A stretch of DNA of 49,101 nt from JAEYFP01 sp964566545 (GTDB lineage Bacteria > Bacillota > Clostridia > Lachnospirales > Lachnospiraceae). This document shows positions 41,240 to 49,101 of the stretch, one piece after another. The notes beneath the pieces were generated by a model, which ran no database searches, was not told the origin of the DNA, and saw only the letters and a list, made by a program, of their open reading frames with translations. The number at the start of each line of letters is the position of its first letter. The first letter of the stretch is position 1. A program made the position numbers and the translations under genes. The DNA is taken from the NCBI GenBank assembly GCA_964566545.1, contig CAZMIX010000013.1, positions 1 through 49,101 of the forward strand. The letters run 5' to 3'.

Positions 41240-42436
41240 ATGTCATTAAAATTATCTGAAAAAGCAAAGGCTGTGAAGCCGTCCTCAACGCTGGCAATCA
41301 CTGCCAAGGCAAAGGCGATGCGCGCTGAAGGAATTGATGTGGTAGGATTTGGAGCAGGAGAACCGGATTTTAATACGCCTGAAAACGTGTGTAATGCAGC
41401 GATAGATGCCATTCATGCCGGATTTACGAAATATACCCCCGCATCGGGCACGGAAGAATTGAAGAAAGCGATCAGCAAGAAGTTTGAGGAGTTCAATCAT
41501 CTTCATTATACACCAAACCAGATCGTCATCAGCAACGGTGGAAAGCATTCCCTGTCGAATACGTTTGATGCGATTTTAAATGCAGGTGATGAGGTAATTA
41601 TCCCGGCGCCTTATTGGCTGAGCTATCCTGAAATGGTGAGACTTTCCGACGGCGTTCCTGTTTACATTTTCAGTACGAAGGAGCAGGGCTATAAGGTCAG
41701 TGCACAGCAGATTGAAAACGCGATTACACCAAAGACTAAGGCGCTCGTGCTAAATACACCGAGTAATCCAACCGGAATGATCTATTCTGAGGAGGAGCTT
41801 CGCGCGATTGCAGAGGTGGTTGTAAGGAATGACATTTATGTTGTTGCTGATGAAATGTACGAATATTTGATTTATGGCGATGAGGAGCATGTGAGCATTG
41901 CTTCATTTAACGAAGAAATTTATAAGAGGACAATTACCTGCTCCGGTTTGTCTAAGAGCTATTCCATGACTGGCTGGAGGATCGGATACACCGGCTCGAG
42001 TGTGGAGATTGCAAAGCTGATGTCCTCGATTCAGAGTCATGCGACTTCAAACCCCAATTCGATCGCACAAAAAGCGGCATTAGCGGCTTTGATTGGCCCG
42101 CAGGATGCGTTGGAGTCGATGCGTATGGAGTTTGACCAAAGGAGGAAGCTGATGTATGGGCGTGTTTCCGGGATGCCGTACTTATCGGCGATAGAGCCAA
42201 AGGGTGCCTTCTATTTATTTGTAGATGGAGGCGAAGTAATGGAGAAAGAATACAAGGGAGAAAAGGTCGGTACGATGGATCGCCTTGCGGATATACTTCT
42301 TTCCGATTATGCGGTTGCGATCGTTCCCTGTGAAGATTTCGGCTTCCCAGACAGCTTTCGTCTTTCCTATGCAATTTCCATGGAGCAAATTAATAAAGGG
42401 CTGGATCGGATTGAGGCCTTTTTAAAGAGCCTGTAA
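41240..42436 (+). CDS. Pyridoxal phosphate aminotransferase (aspartate aminotransferase type)
   Basis: A class I aminotransferase of 398 residues, close to the AspB type that converts aspartate and 2-oxoglutarate to oxaloacetate and glutamate. The PLP lysine is Lys239 in SGLSKSYSMTGWRIGY; other family features are VGFGAGEPDFNTPENV, VISNGGKHSL, APYWLSYPEMV and LNTPSNPTGMIYS. The frame is open for 77 codons upstream, into the rny terminator, but GGTGGAGATGAT and the family N-terminus place the start at ATG 41240. The exact amino acid substrate cannot be fixed from sequence. nudF follows after 22 bases. Confidence 0.92.
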   Translation: MSLKLSEKAKAVKPSSTLAITAKAKAMRAEGIDVVGFGAGEPDFNTPENVCNAAIDAIHAGFTKYTPASGTEELKKAISKKFEEFNHLHYTPNQIVISNGGKHSLSNTFDAILNAGDEVIIPAPYWLSYPEMVRLSDGVPVYIFSTKEQGYKVSAQQIENAITPKTKALVLNTPSNPTGMIYSEEELRAIAEVVVRNDIYVVADEMYEYLIYGDEEHVSIASFNEEIYKRTITCSGLSKSYSMTGWRIGYTGSSVEIAKLMSSIQSHATSNPNSIAQKAALAALIGPQDALESMRMEFDQRRKLMYGRVSGMPYLSAIEPKGAFYLFVDGGEVMEKEYKGEKVGTMDRLADILLSDYAVAIVPCEDFGFPDSFRLSYAISMEQINKGLDRIEAFLKSL

Positions 42437-42458
42437 GTAATAGAAACGGAGTAAGAGC

Positions 42459-43001
42459 ATGCTTGATAAAAACGAAAGAATGGAGAGGACGCTTGTTCAT
42501 CGCGGTGCGATCATCGACTTGTATGCGGATCGGATGCGGCTTCCCGACGGAAGAGAAGAGCTTTATGATTTTATTAAGCATAAGGGTGCCGCCGCAGTTG
42601 TTCCGGTATTGCCGGACGGAAGGATCCTGATGGTGCGTCAGTACCGGAATGCGATTGATAGCTATACGCTGGAAATCCCGGCGGGCGGCTTAAAAAGCGC
42701 TGAAGAGCCGACGCTTGATGCCGCGCATCGGGAGCTTGAGGAGGAGACGGGTTATTTTTCAGAAAAATCCGATTTAGAGCCACTCATTTCTCTTTATACG
42801 ACGGTAGCCTTTTGCAATGAGAAAATTGATATTTATGTCACTACGAAATTGAGAAAGACGATGCAGCATCTGGATGAGGATGAGTATATCGAGGTGGAGG
42901 CATTTTCGATTGAGGAGCTGACGACAATGATATTTGAGAATGAAATTATGGATGCAAAATCCATTGCGGCACTAATGACCTATCGTGCGAAATACTGCTG
43001 A
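42459..43001 (+). CDS. nudF: Nudix hydrolase, probable ADP-ribose pyrophosphatase
   Basis: The 180-residue protein carries a complete Nudix box from Gly77 to Tyr99 (GGLKSAEEPTLD then AAHRELEEETGY). The upstream GAAAVVPVLPDGRILMVRQYR and the length fit the ADP-ribose pyrophosphatase subfamily, which splits ADP-ribose into AMP and ribose-5-phosphate and limits free ADP-ribose. Its place before a SpoIIM-like gene and xerD parallels nudF (yqkG), spoIIM and xerD in B. subtilis. Confidence 0.9.
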   Translation: MLDKNERMERTLVHRGAIIDLYADRMRLPDGREELYDFIKHKGAAAVVPVLPDGRILMVRQYRNAIDSYTLEIPAGGLKSAEEPTLDAAHRELEEETGYFSEKSDLEPLISLYTTVAFCNEKIDIYVTTKLRKTMQHLDEDEYIEVEAFSIEELTTMIFENEIMDAKSIAALMTYRAKYC

Positions 43002-43062
43002 ATGTGCCCTGCGTATTTTTCTTCTTTCCACTGCATATATTGTTGCAGGGGTATGAGAATTG

Positions 43063-43644
43063 ATGAGAAAAAAATGGATGTTAGTTTTTCTGGCAGGCAT
43101 GTGTATCGGGATTCTTGCCGCGAATCTATTTTGCGAAGATTATAGCAGTCAGGTGATGATTTTAAGTGCTTATCTTTTAGAAAAATATCCGGCGATGAAT
43201 ATCGAAGGAGCGCGGCTGTTTCAATACTGCATTCAGGTTCGGCTGATGCCGATTTTATATATTGGAGTCTTTTCGCTGACGGTGTTTGGCGGGATTTATC
43301 TGATGGGGTATCTGCTCTGGCTTGGCTTTGCCTTTGGCGCCCTGCTTTCAGCTGCGACAATCCGGTTTGGATGGAAGGGAATTCTGCTTTGCGTAGCAGG
43401 GATGCTGCCGCAGTTTCTTGTTTATGTGCCGGTCACCTTAGCAGCGCTTTATTATGGGAATGAGATTTACAAGCGTCTTTATGTGGAATATGAGTCGGGC
43501 ATTCATACGGGAAGAGGCAGACGGCTAATTTTTTTACGGTATGCGATGATTTTTGGGGTTTTATTTGTAGTTTCCATAATAGGAGTTTTTCTTGAGAGTT
43601 ATGTAAATCCAATGATTCTAAAAAAATTTTTAAAACTTTTTTGA
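43063..43644 (+). CDS. spoIIM: Stage II sporulation protein M (SpoIIM-like)
   Basis: A 193-residue membrane protein with about five hydrophobic segments and the family-like C-terminal ending VSIIGVFLESYVNPMIL. SpoIIM works with SpoIID and SpoIIP to remodel septal peptidoglycan during engulfment of the forespore. Sequence resemblance is moderate, but the position between nudF and xerD is the same as spoIIM in B. subtilis. ATG 43063 is given; TTG 43060 is in frame directly before it and is at slightly better distance from AGGGG (43047-43051). It could instead be a diverged SpoIIM-domain protein with another role. Confidence 0.78.
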   Translation: MRKKWMLVFLAGMCIGILAANLFCEDYSSQVMILSAYLLEKYPAMNIEGARLFQYCIQVRLMPILYIGVFSLTVFGGIYLMGYLLWLGFAFGALLSAATIRFGWKGILLCVAGMLPQFLVYVPVTLAALYYGNEIYKRLYVEYESGIHTGRGRRLIFLRYAMIFGVLFVVSIIGVFLESYVNPMILKKFLKLF

Positions 43645-43652
43645 GTGAATTG

Positions 43653-43703
43653 TACAACATGTTGTGATGATAGATTTTTTTTCAAACGACATGTTGTATT
43701 TTT
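43653..43703. terminator. Inverted repeat with terminator features after spoIIM
   Basis: TACAACATGT (43653-43662) and ACATGTTGTA (43689-43698) are a perfect 10-bp inverted repeat around 26 bases, followed by five T at 43699-43703. The left copy is itself inside a perfect 12-base palindrome ACAACATGTTGT (43654-43665), so an operator function is also possible. Confidence 0.5.
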
Positions 43704-43704
43704 G

Positions 43705-43711
43705 TGTCGAA
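43705..43711 (+). promoter_or_regulatory. Possible Spo0A box
   Basis: TGTCGAA matches the 7-base Spo0A core exactly, about 40 bases upstream of the xerD -35. A match this short can arise by chance. Confidence 0.3.
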
Positions 43712-43748
43712 AGAATGAAAATGCTGAAAAAATAAGGGAAAATAGCAA

Positions 43749-43777
43749 TTGCTTTTCTCAAAAATTCTGATTATAAT
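43749..43777 (+). promoter_or_regulatory. SigA-type promoter for xerD
   Basis: TTGCTT (43749-43754) and TATAAT (43772-43777) with a 17-base spacer, 60 bases before the xerD start codon. Confidence 0.7.
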
Positions 43778-43837
43778 GAAACATGAAGCGATTGGAGAAT
43801 CTTGTTTTTGTTCTCTCAGGGAAGGGTTATTTACTAC

Positions 43838-44722
43838 ATGGAGCAGGAAATTTTAGGATTCATAACATATTTACATAATGTGAAAAAAATGTCGGTCAAT
43901 ACGGAAATGTCCTACCGGAGAGATCTTGGAAAGTTGCAAAAATATTTTGAAAGCCAAAATATACTGCGGATGGATAAAATTTCAGAGACAAACTTGAATT
44001 CCTACATCCTTTATCTGGAGAAAAATGGATTTGCCGCGGCTACTGTTTCGCGTAATATTGCCTCAATCAAGGCTTTCTTCCATTATTGCACGAAGGAATG
44101 GAACTTAAAAGAAGATCCGTCTGAGAAGCTGAAGTCTCCTAAAATAGAAAAGAAGATTCCCGAGATCCTTACAATGGAGGAGGTCGTACGTCTTTTAGAG
44201 CAGCCAAAAGGAGACACGCCTAAGGAAAATCGTGATAGGGCAATGTTGGAGCTTTTGTATGCGACAGGTATCCGTGTTTCCGAGTTGATTAATTTGGAAA
44301 TTACGGATGTAAATATGCAGATGAATTATATTGTGTGCAGGGATGCAAATAAGGAGCGCGTCATTCCATTTGGCAATGAAGCGAGACATGCCTTGATCCG
44401 TTATCTGGAATCGTCCAGAGCGGTCATGATTGAGGATACGGACTCTACCGTTCTGTTTGTAAATTGTTCAGGACAGAAGATGAGTCGGCAGGGCTTTTGG
44501 AAACTGATCAAGTATTATGCGAAAAAAGCAGGCATTACGGCCGATATTACGCCTCATACACTGCGTCATTCATTTGCGGCGCATCTTGTCGAGAATGGGG
44601 CGGACTTACGTTCCGTACAGGAAATGCTTGGACATTCCGACATATCTACAACGCAGATTTATGCGACGATGAACCATAACAGGATCCGTGAGGTATACAC
44701 AAGAGCGCATCCGCGCGGATGA
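43838..44722 (+). CDS. xerD: Site-specific tyrosine recombinase XerD
   Basis: XerD with its partner resolves chromosome dimers at dif. The 294-residue tyrosine recombinase has an N-terminal SAM-like DNA-binding domain (FITYLHNVKKMSVNTEMSY) and a catalytic domain with the full set Arg146 (TGIRVSE), Lys172, His240 and Arg243 (HTLRHSFA), His266 (LGHSD) and Tyr275 (TQIYATM). The frame is open to TTG 43802, but ATG 43838 matches the family N-terminus and length. Its ribosome site (AAGGG at 43820-43824) is rather far upstream. The nudF-spoIIM-xerD neighbourhood supports XerD rather than a phage integrase; no mobile-element genes adjoin it. Confidence 0.93.
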   Translation: MEQEILGFITYLHNVKKMSVNTEMSYRRDLGKLQKYFESQNILRMDKISETNLNSYILYLEKNGFAAATVSRNIASIKAFFHYCTKEWNLKEDPSEKLKSPKIEKKIPEILTMEEVVRLLEQPKGDTPKENRDRAMLELLYATGIRVSELINLEITDVNMQMNYIVCRDANKERVIPFGNEARHALIRYLESSRAVMIEDTDSTVLFVNCSGQKMSRQGFWKLIKYYAKKAGITADITPHTLRHSFAAHLVENGADLRSVQEMLGHSDISTTQIYATMNHNRIREVYTRAHPRG

Positions 44723-44735
44723 GAAGTTTCGCAAT

Positions 44736-44772
44736 AAAAATACCACCCTTCATAAATAAGAGTGGTATTTTT
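44736..44772. terminator. Bidirectional terminator between xerD and aroF
   Basis: A perfect 11-bp stem pairs 44736-44746 with 44762-44772, with A-rich left and T-rich right ends, serving both convergent genes. Confidence 0.85.
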
Positions 44773-44789
44773 ATGAAACAAACGTTACC

Positions 44790-45818
44790 TTATGCCAGCT
44801 CCGCAATTTCATAGAGCAGCTTCTTGGAGCTTTCCCAGCCAAGGCATGGATCGGTAATGGACTTTCCATAAATACGATCTTCAATTTTCTGGCAGCCTGG
44901 TTCGATATAGCTTTCAATCATGACGCCTTTGACGAGACCGCGTATATCGGGACTTAGACGGCGGCTATGCAGAACCTCCTTGACGATGCGAATCTGCTCA
45001 TCGTACTCCTTGTTGGAATTGGAGTGGTTCGCATCGATAATTGTTGCCGGATATTGCAGATCCCGTTCCCCATACATGAATAGAAGACGATTCAAGTCCT
45101 CATAATGATAATTGGGAATGCTGGAGCCGTGCTTGTCAACCGCGCCGCGCAGAATCGTGTGCGCGAGCGGATTGCCGGAGGTATTTACCTCCCAGCCGCG
45201 ATAGATAAAGCTGTGCGGGTTCTGTGCAGCGACGACCGAATTAAGCATGACTGAAAAATCACCGCTTGTCGGGTTTTTCATGCCGCTTGCCACATCGAAG
45301 CCGCTGACAGTGATGCGGTGCTGCTGATCCTCGACGGATCGGGCGCCGATGGCGACATAAGATAAAATATCGGAGACATAGCCCCAGTTATCCGGGTAAA
45401 GCATCTCATCAGCGGCGGTCAATCCGCTTTCCTTCATGGCACGGATATGCATTTTGCGCATGGCAAGAAGTCCCTGCAGGAAATCCGGCTTTTTCTCCGG
45501 ATCCGGTTGATGAACGATTCCCTTGTATCCGGAACCGGTCGTGCGCGGCTTGTTCGTATAAATTCTCGGAACAATCAAGAGACGGTCTTTTGTATCCTCC
45601 TGCACCTTGATAAGGCGGAAAATATAATCACAAACGGAGTCCTCGTTATCTGCCGAGCATGGGCCTATAATCACAAGAAACCGATCCGTATTTCCCATGA
45701 TAACATCGGCGATCTGCTTGTCCCGTTCTTTTTTTAACCGAATCAAATCCTTTGATAACGGCAACTCTTCCCGGATCTGCTCAGGAGTCGGGAGCTTTTT
45801 TACAAATTCAAATCCCAT
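44790..45818 (-). CDS. aroF: 3-deoxy-7-phosphoheptulonate (DAHP) synthase, class I
   Basis: This enzyme condenses phosphoenolpyruvate and erythrose-4-phosphate in the first step of aromatic amino acid synthesis. The 342-residue protein resembles E. coli AroF/AroG/AroH, with the metal cysteine Cys54 in IIGPCSADN, KPRTT at 90-94, ESGLTAADEMLYPD and IDANHSNSNKEYDEQ. The frame is open 17 codons further upstream, but AGAGGAAT and the family N-terminus favour the start at 45818. Which aromatic amino acid inhibits it cannot be told. The gene is alone, not in a trp or aro operon, with its own promoter overlapping the end of spoVB. Confidence 0.95.
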   Translation of the reverse strand: MGFEFVKKLPTPEQIREELPLSKDLIRLKKERDKQIADVIMGNTDRFLVIIGPCSADNEDSVCDYIFRLIKVQEDTKDRLLIVPRIYTNKPRTTGSGYKGIVHQPDPEKKPDFLQGLLAMRKMHIRAMKESGLTAADEMLYPDNWGYVSDILSYVAIGARSVEDQQHRITVSGFDVASGMKNPTSGDFSVMLNSVVAAQNPHSFIYRGWEVNTSGNPLAHTILRGAVDKHGSSIPNYHYEDLNRLLFMYGERDLQYPATIIDANHSNSNKEYDEQIRIVKEVLHSRRLSPDIRGLVKGVMIESYIEPGCQKIEDRIYGKSITDPCLGWESSKKLLYEIAELA

Positions 45819-45864
45819 TGGTATTCCTCTTTTTCTTATGCTTCGTTCATAGATCACATAGCCT

Positions 45865-45893
45865 ATCATACAGGATTAAAAATGTTTTTTCAA
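45865..45893 (-). promoter_or_regulatory. SigA-type promoter for aroF
   Basis: On the minus strand, TTGAAA (45893-45888) and TATGAT (45870-45865) with a 17-base spacer. The -35 lies in the last codons of the upstream spoVB gene. Confidence 0.65.
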
Positions 45894-47273
45894 CTTGAAA
45901 TTATATGGAGAAGCAAATAAGGGGTATCCGGTCTTGCTTAGGGAGAGCAGATGTAGCAGGGCGGAAAGCATCTGGCTTATGAGAAGACCGTAGAGAACGG
46001 CCTTGACGCCGATCTGTGGAATCAGGAAAAATGTGAAAAACAGCCGGATACCAATGCCGGCGCAATTAATGAAAAAAGCCGTCGCCGTTTTACCAAGCCC
46101 GTGCAGAATGCTTGCGAGTGCGGTATTTAAATATAAAAACGGACAGATAAAGCTTAGAGTTGTGATGAAGCTTCCGGCGAGCCGGTTATGAAACAGAAAA
46201 TATCCGGCAAAGTCTCCGCACACGAGAAAACCGAGCGTACAGATAAAACCGATCGAAATGCACGAGGCAGCGGTACGGCGTATTGTTTTCAAAAGAAAGC
46301 GGTTATTTCCGGTCATTTCGGACTCGGATACGACCGGAAGGAGCATGACCGCAGCAGAATTTGTGATTGCGGATGGAAATAAGATGAATGGAAGCGCCAT
46401 GCCGGTAAAAATACCGTAAATGCTTAAGGCATCGGCGGTCGAATAGCCGTAAGTTTGCAGTCTGCTTGGAATATAAATTGCTTCTAAACTGCATAAGAGA
46501 CTGACAATCGTTCGGTTTGCGGTGAGCGGCAGTGCAAAACAAGTAAGCTCATCAAATACATGCGAAAGAGAAGGACGTTTTGCAACGATGGCAGATTTCC
46601 ACGAAGAAAGTGCGGGGACAGGTGCCTGTCTTTGGAACTGATGCTTCAGAAACAGGACACATAAAAGAACGGAAAACAGTTCACCGACAATCGTCCCCAT
46701 CACAACAATCGTGAGCGTAAAGGGGCGTGCCATATATTTGTACCAGGTAAAAAAAACACAGACAAAAAGGACGCGTGTGAGTTGTTCCACCAACTGGGAA
46801 AATGCGGGCAGTCTGGAATCTTTGATACCAAAATAAAATCCGCTGATGCAGGCATGGATACTTTCAAGCGGAAGAGAAAATGCCAGGATTTTCACAAGCG
46901 GCTCACAGCGTTTTTCTAAAATCAGTTTTTCAGAAATGACTCCGGCATTACAATAGAGAACAGCGGCTAAAAAAACCGAAATAAGAAGAGAGAGGGTGCA
47001 GCCGCAGAATAAAAACAGCTTGGCTTCCCGTTCATTCGGCTTTGCATAGGCTGCCGCAACAAAGCGGGAAATCGCGCTTTGTATGCCGGCTGCCGCAATC
47101 GAAAAGCAGATGACGAATACGGGAGTGACGAGTTGGTAAATACCGAGTCCTTCTGCACCGATTGTCTGTGAAAGGAATATTCTATAGAAGAAGCCTATAA
47201 TTCTGCTCAAAAAGCCCGCAAGTGTTAAAATCAGTGTTCCCGTGATAAGCGGATGTGCGTTTTTTTCGTACAT
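45876..47273 (-). CDS. spoVB: Stage V sporulation protein B / MOP-superfamily flippase
   Basis: A 465-residue integral membrane protein with about 12 to 14 helices, of the MATE-like polysaccharide transporter family. It starts with LITGTLILTLAGFLSRIIGFFYRIFL and GAEGLGIYQLVTPVFVICFS, the region typical of SpoVB, which is needed for spore cortex synthesis and is thought to flip lipid-linked peptidoglycan precursor. I chose ATG 47273 because AGGTGAT lies directly upstream; an in-frame ATG at 47309 has no ribosome site. A related polysaccharide or lipid II flippase role outside sporulation is possible. It is divergent from nifS. Confidence 0.87.
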   Translation of the reverse strand: MYEKNAHPLITGTLILTLAGFLSRIIGFFYRIFLSQTIGAEGLGIYQLVTPVFVICFSIAAAGIQSAISRFVAAAYAKPNEREAKLFLFCGCTLSLLISVFLAAVLYCNAGVISEKLILEKRCEPLVKILAFSLPLESIHACISGFYFGIKDSRLPAFSQLVEQLTRVLFVCVFFTWYKYMARPFTLTIVVMGTIVGELFSVLLCVLFLKHQFQRQAPVPALSSWKSAIVAKRPSLSHVFDELTCFALPLTANRTIVSLLCSLEAIYIPSRLQTYGYSTADALSIYGIFTGMALPFILFPSAITNSAAVMLLPVVSESEMTGNNRFLLKTIRRTAASCISIGFICTLGFLVCGDFAGYFLFHNRLAGSFITTLSFICPFLYLNTALASILHGLGKTATAFFINCAGIGIRLFFTFFLIPQIGVKAVLYGLLISQMLSALLHLLSLSKTGYPLFASPYNFKLKKHF

Positions 47274-47318
47274 AAAATCACCTGATTGCATTTGTTTTAG
47301 TATATTCATTGAGGTTTA

Positions 47319-47347
47319 TTGACAGAACGAAAATGTAGTGCTATGAT
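47319..47347 (+). promoter_or_regulatory. SigA-type promoter for nifS-nifU-mnmA
   Basis: A perfect TTGACA (47319-47324) and TATGAT (47342-47347) with a 17-base spacer, 56 bases before the nifS start. I did not recognise an IscR-type operator. Confidence 0.82.
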
Positions 47348-47402
47348 GCATATGGATGAATTCGAAGTGGTTTACTAGGAAATAAGACAGGAGTGCTGAA
47401 TT

Positions 47403-48590
47403 ATGAATAAAAAAATTTATTTAGACAACGCAGCAACGACAAGAACAGCGCCGGAAGTAGTAGAGGCCATGCTGCCTTATTTTACGGAGCTGTACGGCAA
47501 TCCGAGCAGTGTTTATGAGCTTGCTTCACAAAGCAAGAAGGCGGTAACAGAAAGCCGTGAGGCAATTGCAAAAGCGCTGGGCGCACAGACAAATGAAATT
47601 TATTTTACAGCGGGCGGATCCGAAGCCGACAATTGGGCGCTTAGGGAAGCGGCAGAAGCATATGCCGCAAAGGGAACGCATATTATCACATCAAAAATAG
47701 AGCATCACGCGATTTTGCATACATGTAAATATTTAGAAAAGAAAGGCTTTGAGGTCACCTACGTCGATGTTGACGAAAACGGAGTTCTGCTCATGGACAG
47801 CCTGAGAAAGGCGATTCGTCCTGATACAATAATGATTTCCATCATGTTTGCCAATAATGAAATCGGTACGATTCAGCCGATCAAAGAAATCGGCGAGCTT
47901 GCTCATGAGAAGGGCATTTTGTTCCACACAGATGCGGTACAGGCATTTGGTCAGATTCCGATTGATGTGGATGAGTATCATATTGATCTTCTTTCTGCAA
48001 GCGCCCATAAGCTGAACGGGCCGAAAGGAATAGGCTTGTTGTATATCAGGAAGGGTTTAAGGCTGCGCGCCTTTGTACACGGCGGTGGGCAGGAGCGGGG
48101 CAGAAGAGCCGGTACGGAAAATGTGCCGGGTATCGTTGGTTTTGGAAAAGCGGTGGAACGCGCGCTTTCGATCATGGAAGAAAAGACAAAACAGGAAATT
48201 GCGTTGCGGGATCATCTGATTGACAGGATTTTAAAGGAGGTTCCTTATACGCGGCTGAATGGAGACCGGACAAATCGGCTTCCAAACAACGTGAATGTCA
48301 GCTTCCGTTTTATTGAAGGAGAATCGCTGCTTATTATGCTCGATATGGAAGGCATCTGCGGCTCCAGCGGTTCTGCATGTACGTCCGGATCTTTGGATCC
48401 GTCACATGTGCTGCTGGCGATCGGACTGCCGCATGAAATCGCACACGGTTCCCTGCGCCTGACGCTGAGTGAGGAGACGACAGAGGAGGAACTTGATTAT
48501 ACCGTGGATAAGGTTAAGGTTATCGTAGAAAAGCTTAGAAGTATGTCGCCGCTTTATGAGGATTATGTGAAAAAACATCCGCAGGCATAA
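47403..48590 (+). CDS. nifS: Cysteine desulfurase (NifS/IscS type)
   Basis: This PLP enzyme takes sulfur from cysteine and passes it as persulfide to Fe-S scaffolds and tRNA thiolation. The 395-residue protein has the start IYLDNAATTRTAPEVVEAM, the PLP lysine Lys203 in SASAHKLNGPKGIG, and the catalytic Cys326 in SSGSACTSGSLDPSH. The serine/threonine-rich loop around Cys326 is of group I (NifS/IscS), not SufS. It is followed by a scaffold gene and mnmA, so sulfur would go both to Fe-S clusters and to 2-thiouridine in tRNA. Confidence 0.95.
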   Translation: MNKKIYLDNAATTRTAPEVVEAMLPYFTELYGNPSSVYELASQSKKAVTESREAIAKALGAQTNEIYFTAGGSEADNWALREAAEAYAAKGTHIITSKIEHHAILHTCKYLEKKGFEVTYVDVDENGVLLMDSLRKAIRPDTIMISIMFANNEIGTIQPIKEIGELAHEKGILFHTDAVQAFGQIPIDVDEYHIDLLSASAHKLNGPKGIGLLYIRKGLRLRAFVHGGGQERGRRAGTENVPGIVGFGKAVERALSIMEEKTKQEIALRDHLIDRILKEVPYTRLNGDRTNRLPNNVNVSFRFIEGESLLIMLDMEGICGSSGSACTSGSLDPSHVLLAIGLPHEIAHGSLRLTLSEETTEEELDYTVDKVKVIVEKLRSMSPLYEDYVKKHPQA

Positions 48591-48634
48591 GCTTTGGGAA
48601 TAGAAATTATAAAATACAGGAAAGAGGAAAGCAT

Positions 48635-49075
48635 ATGTATAGTGAAAAGGTAATGGATCATTTTTCAAACCCGAGAAATGTAGGGGAAATAGAAAATGCG
48701 AGCGGCGTTGGTACGGTCGGAAACGCCAAATGCGGTGATATTATGCGCATGTACCTTGATATTGATGAAAATCTGATTATCAGGGATGTAAAATTTAAGA
48801 CGTTTGGCTGCGGCGCCGCCGTTGCAACGAGCAGCATGGCGACAGAGCTTGTAAAAGGAAAAACCGTTCAGGAGGCGCTTCAAGTGACGAACAGGGCGGT
48901 TATGGAGGCGCTTGACGGGCTTCCGCCGGTAAAGGTGCACTGTTCCCTGCTTGCAGAGGAAGCAATTCATGCGGCGCTTTGGGATTATGCTGAGAAAAAC
49001 CAAATCCATATCGAAGGTCTCAGCAAGCCGAAGTCCGATATTCATGAAGGTGAAGAAGACGGAGAAGACTATTAA
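48635..49075 (+). CDS. nifU: Iron-sulfur cluster scaffold protein (NifU/IscU type)
   Basis: The 146-residue protein matches the IscU-like N-terminal domain of NifU. The three cluster cysteines are Cys33 (NAKCGDIM), Cys59 (FGCGAAVATSS) and Cys103 (VKVHCSLLAEEAI). Asp35 next to Cys33 is also conserved. The C-terminal Nfu domain of full-length NifU is absent; instead there is a short acidic tail (HEGEEDGEDY). It lies 44 bases after nifS with AAAGAGGAAAG as ribosome site, and its stop is followed directly by the next start. Confidence 0.94.
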   Translation: MYSEKVMDHFSNPRNVGEIENASGVGTVGNAKCGDIMRMYLDIDENLIIRDVKFKTFGCGAAVATSSMATELVKGKTVQEALQVTNRAVMEALDGLPPVKVHCSLLAEEAIHAALWDYAEKNQIHIEGLSKPKSDIHEGEEDGEDY

Positions 49076-49101
49076 ATGAAAAAGAGGGTAGTAGTCGGCA
49101 T
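49076..49101 (+). CDS. mnmA: tRNA-specific 2-thiouridylase MnmA, N-terminal start (partial)
   Basis: ATG at 49076 begins MKKRVVVG directly after the nifU stop codon and is cut by the window end. This matches the N-terminus of MnmA (which continues into the SGGVDS pyrophosphatase loop). MnmA makes 2-thiouridine at tRNA position 34 using sulfur from the cysteine desulfurase, and nifS-nifU-mnmA is a common Clostridial order. Only eight full codons are visible. Confidence 0.72.

Noticed and set aside
43838..44722. Phage or transposon integrase instead of XerD
   Set aside because: Length, N-terminal domain and the nudF-spoIIM-xerD neighbourhood fit chromosomal XerD. No attachment repeats, tRNA target or mobile-element genes are present.
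1..49101. CRISPR array, tRNA or rRNA genes, insertion sequences, prophage, defence island
   Set aside because: No regularly spaced repeats, no cloverleaf sequences, no transposase or phage reading frames and no defence-type gene clusters were seen on either strand.

Overview
The window is a chromosomal housekeeping and sporulation segment of a spore-forming anaerobic Firmicute, most likely a Lachnospiraceae-type Clostridium relative. The reasons are a complete spoIIIAA-AH operon, spoIVB, spo0A, a SpoIIM-like gene and spoVB; gene orders shared with Bacillus and Clostridia (asp23/yqhY-nusB-xseA-xseB-ispA-dxs-tlyA-nadK-argR-recN-spoIVB, and yicC-gmk-rpoZ-rimO-pgsA-cinA-recA-recX-rny); a stand-alone glycyl radical domain typical of strict anaerobes; and strong AGGAGG-type ribosome sites with frequent TTG/GTG starts. 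A run of ten N inside ispA and a frameshift in a dihydropyrimidinase show that this is draft sequence.

Layout. 1-2.4 kb: the end of rpsO, a strongly structured leader, and pnp. 2.5-2.75 kb: a minus-strand autonomous glycyl radical protein. 2.9-8.2 kb: the eight-gene spoIIIA operon (mother-cell channel). 8.2-12.5 kb: a hairpin-rich leader, deoB, prfC and a transglutaminase-like lipoprotein. 12.6-21.5 kb: a compact operon for an Asp23 protein, NusB, exonuclease VII, isoprenoid precursors (IspA, Dxs), the TlyA methyltransferase, NAD kinase, ArgR and RecN. 21.6-22.9 kb: spoIVB. 23-27.7 kb: three accessory genes (surface 5'-nucleotidase, a membrane-anchored unknown, a frameshifted dihydropyrimidinase) lying between spoIVB and spo0A, which are adjacent in Bacillus. 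28-30.3 kb: spo0A and glgA. 30.35-32.1 kb: minus-strand rqcH, divergent from yicC. 32.2-41 kb: yicC, gmk, rpoZ, rimO, pgsA, cinA, SOS-controlled recA, recX and rny. 41.2-44.7 kb: an aminotransferase, a Nudix hydrolase, a SpoIIM-like protein and XerD. 44.8-47.3 kb: minus-strand DAHP synthase and SpoVB. 47.4 kb to the end: nifS, nifU and the start of mnmA.

The genes work together in several themes. Sporulation: Spo0A decides entry, the SpoIIIA complex links mother cell and forespore, SpoIVB signals from the forespore, and SpoVB serves cortex precursor export. RNA turnover and translation quality control: PNPase, RNase Y, YicC, RqcH, RF3, RimO, TlyA and MnmA. DNA repair and chromosome maintenance: RecA, RecX, RecN, exonuclease VII and XerD. 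Sulfur and Fe-S supply: NifS, NifU and MnmA.

No tRNA, rRNA, CRISPR array, transposase, integron or prophage was seen, and no gene-free stretch exceeds 300 bases. I did not find a convincing new multi-gene system. The best leads are non-coding structures (pnp leader, deoB leader, the nested repeat and candidate forespore promoter between recN and spoIVB), the mini glycyl radical gene with its palindromic operator candidate, and the accessory block separating spoIVB from spo0A.
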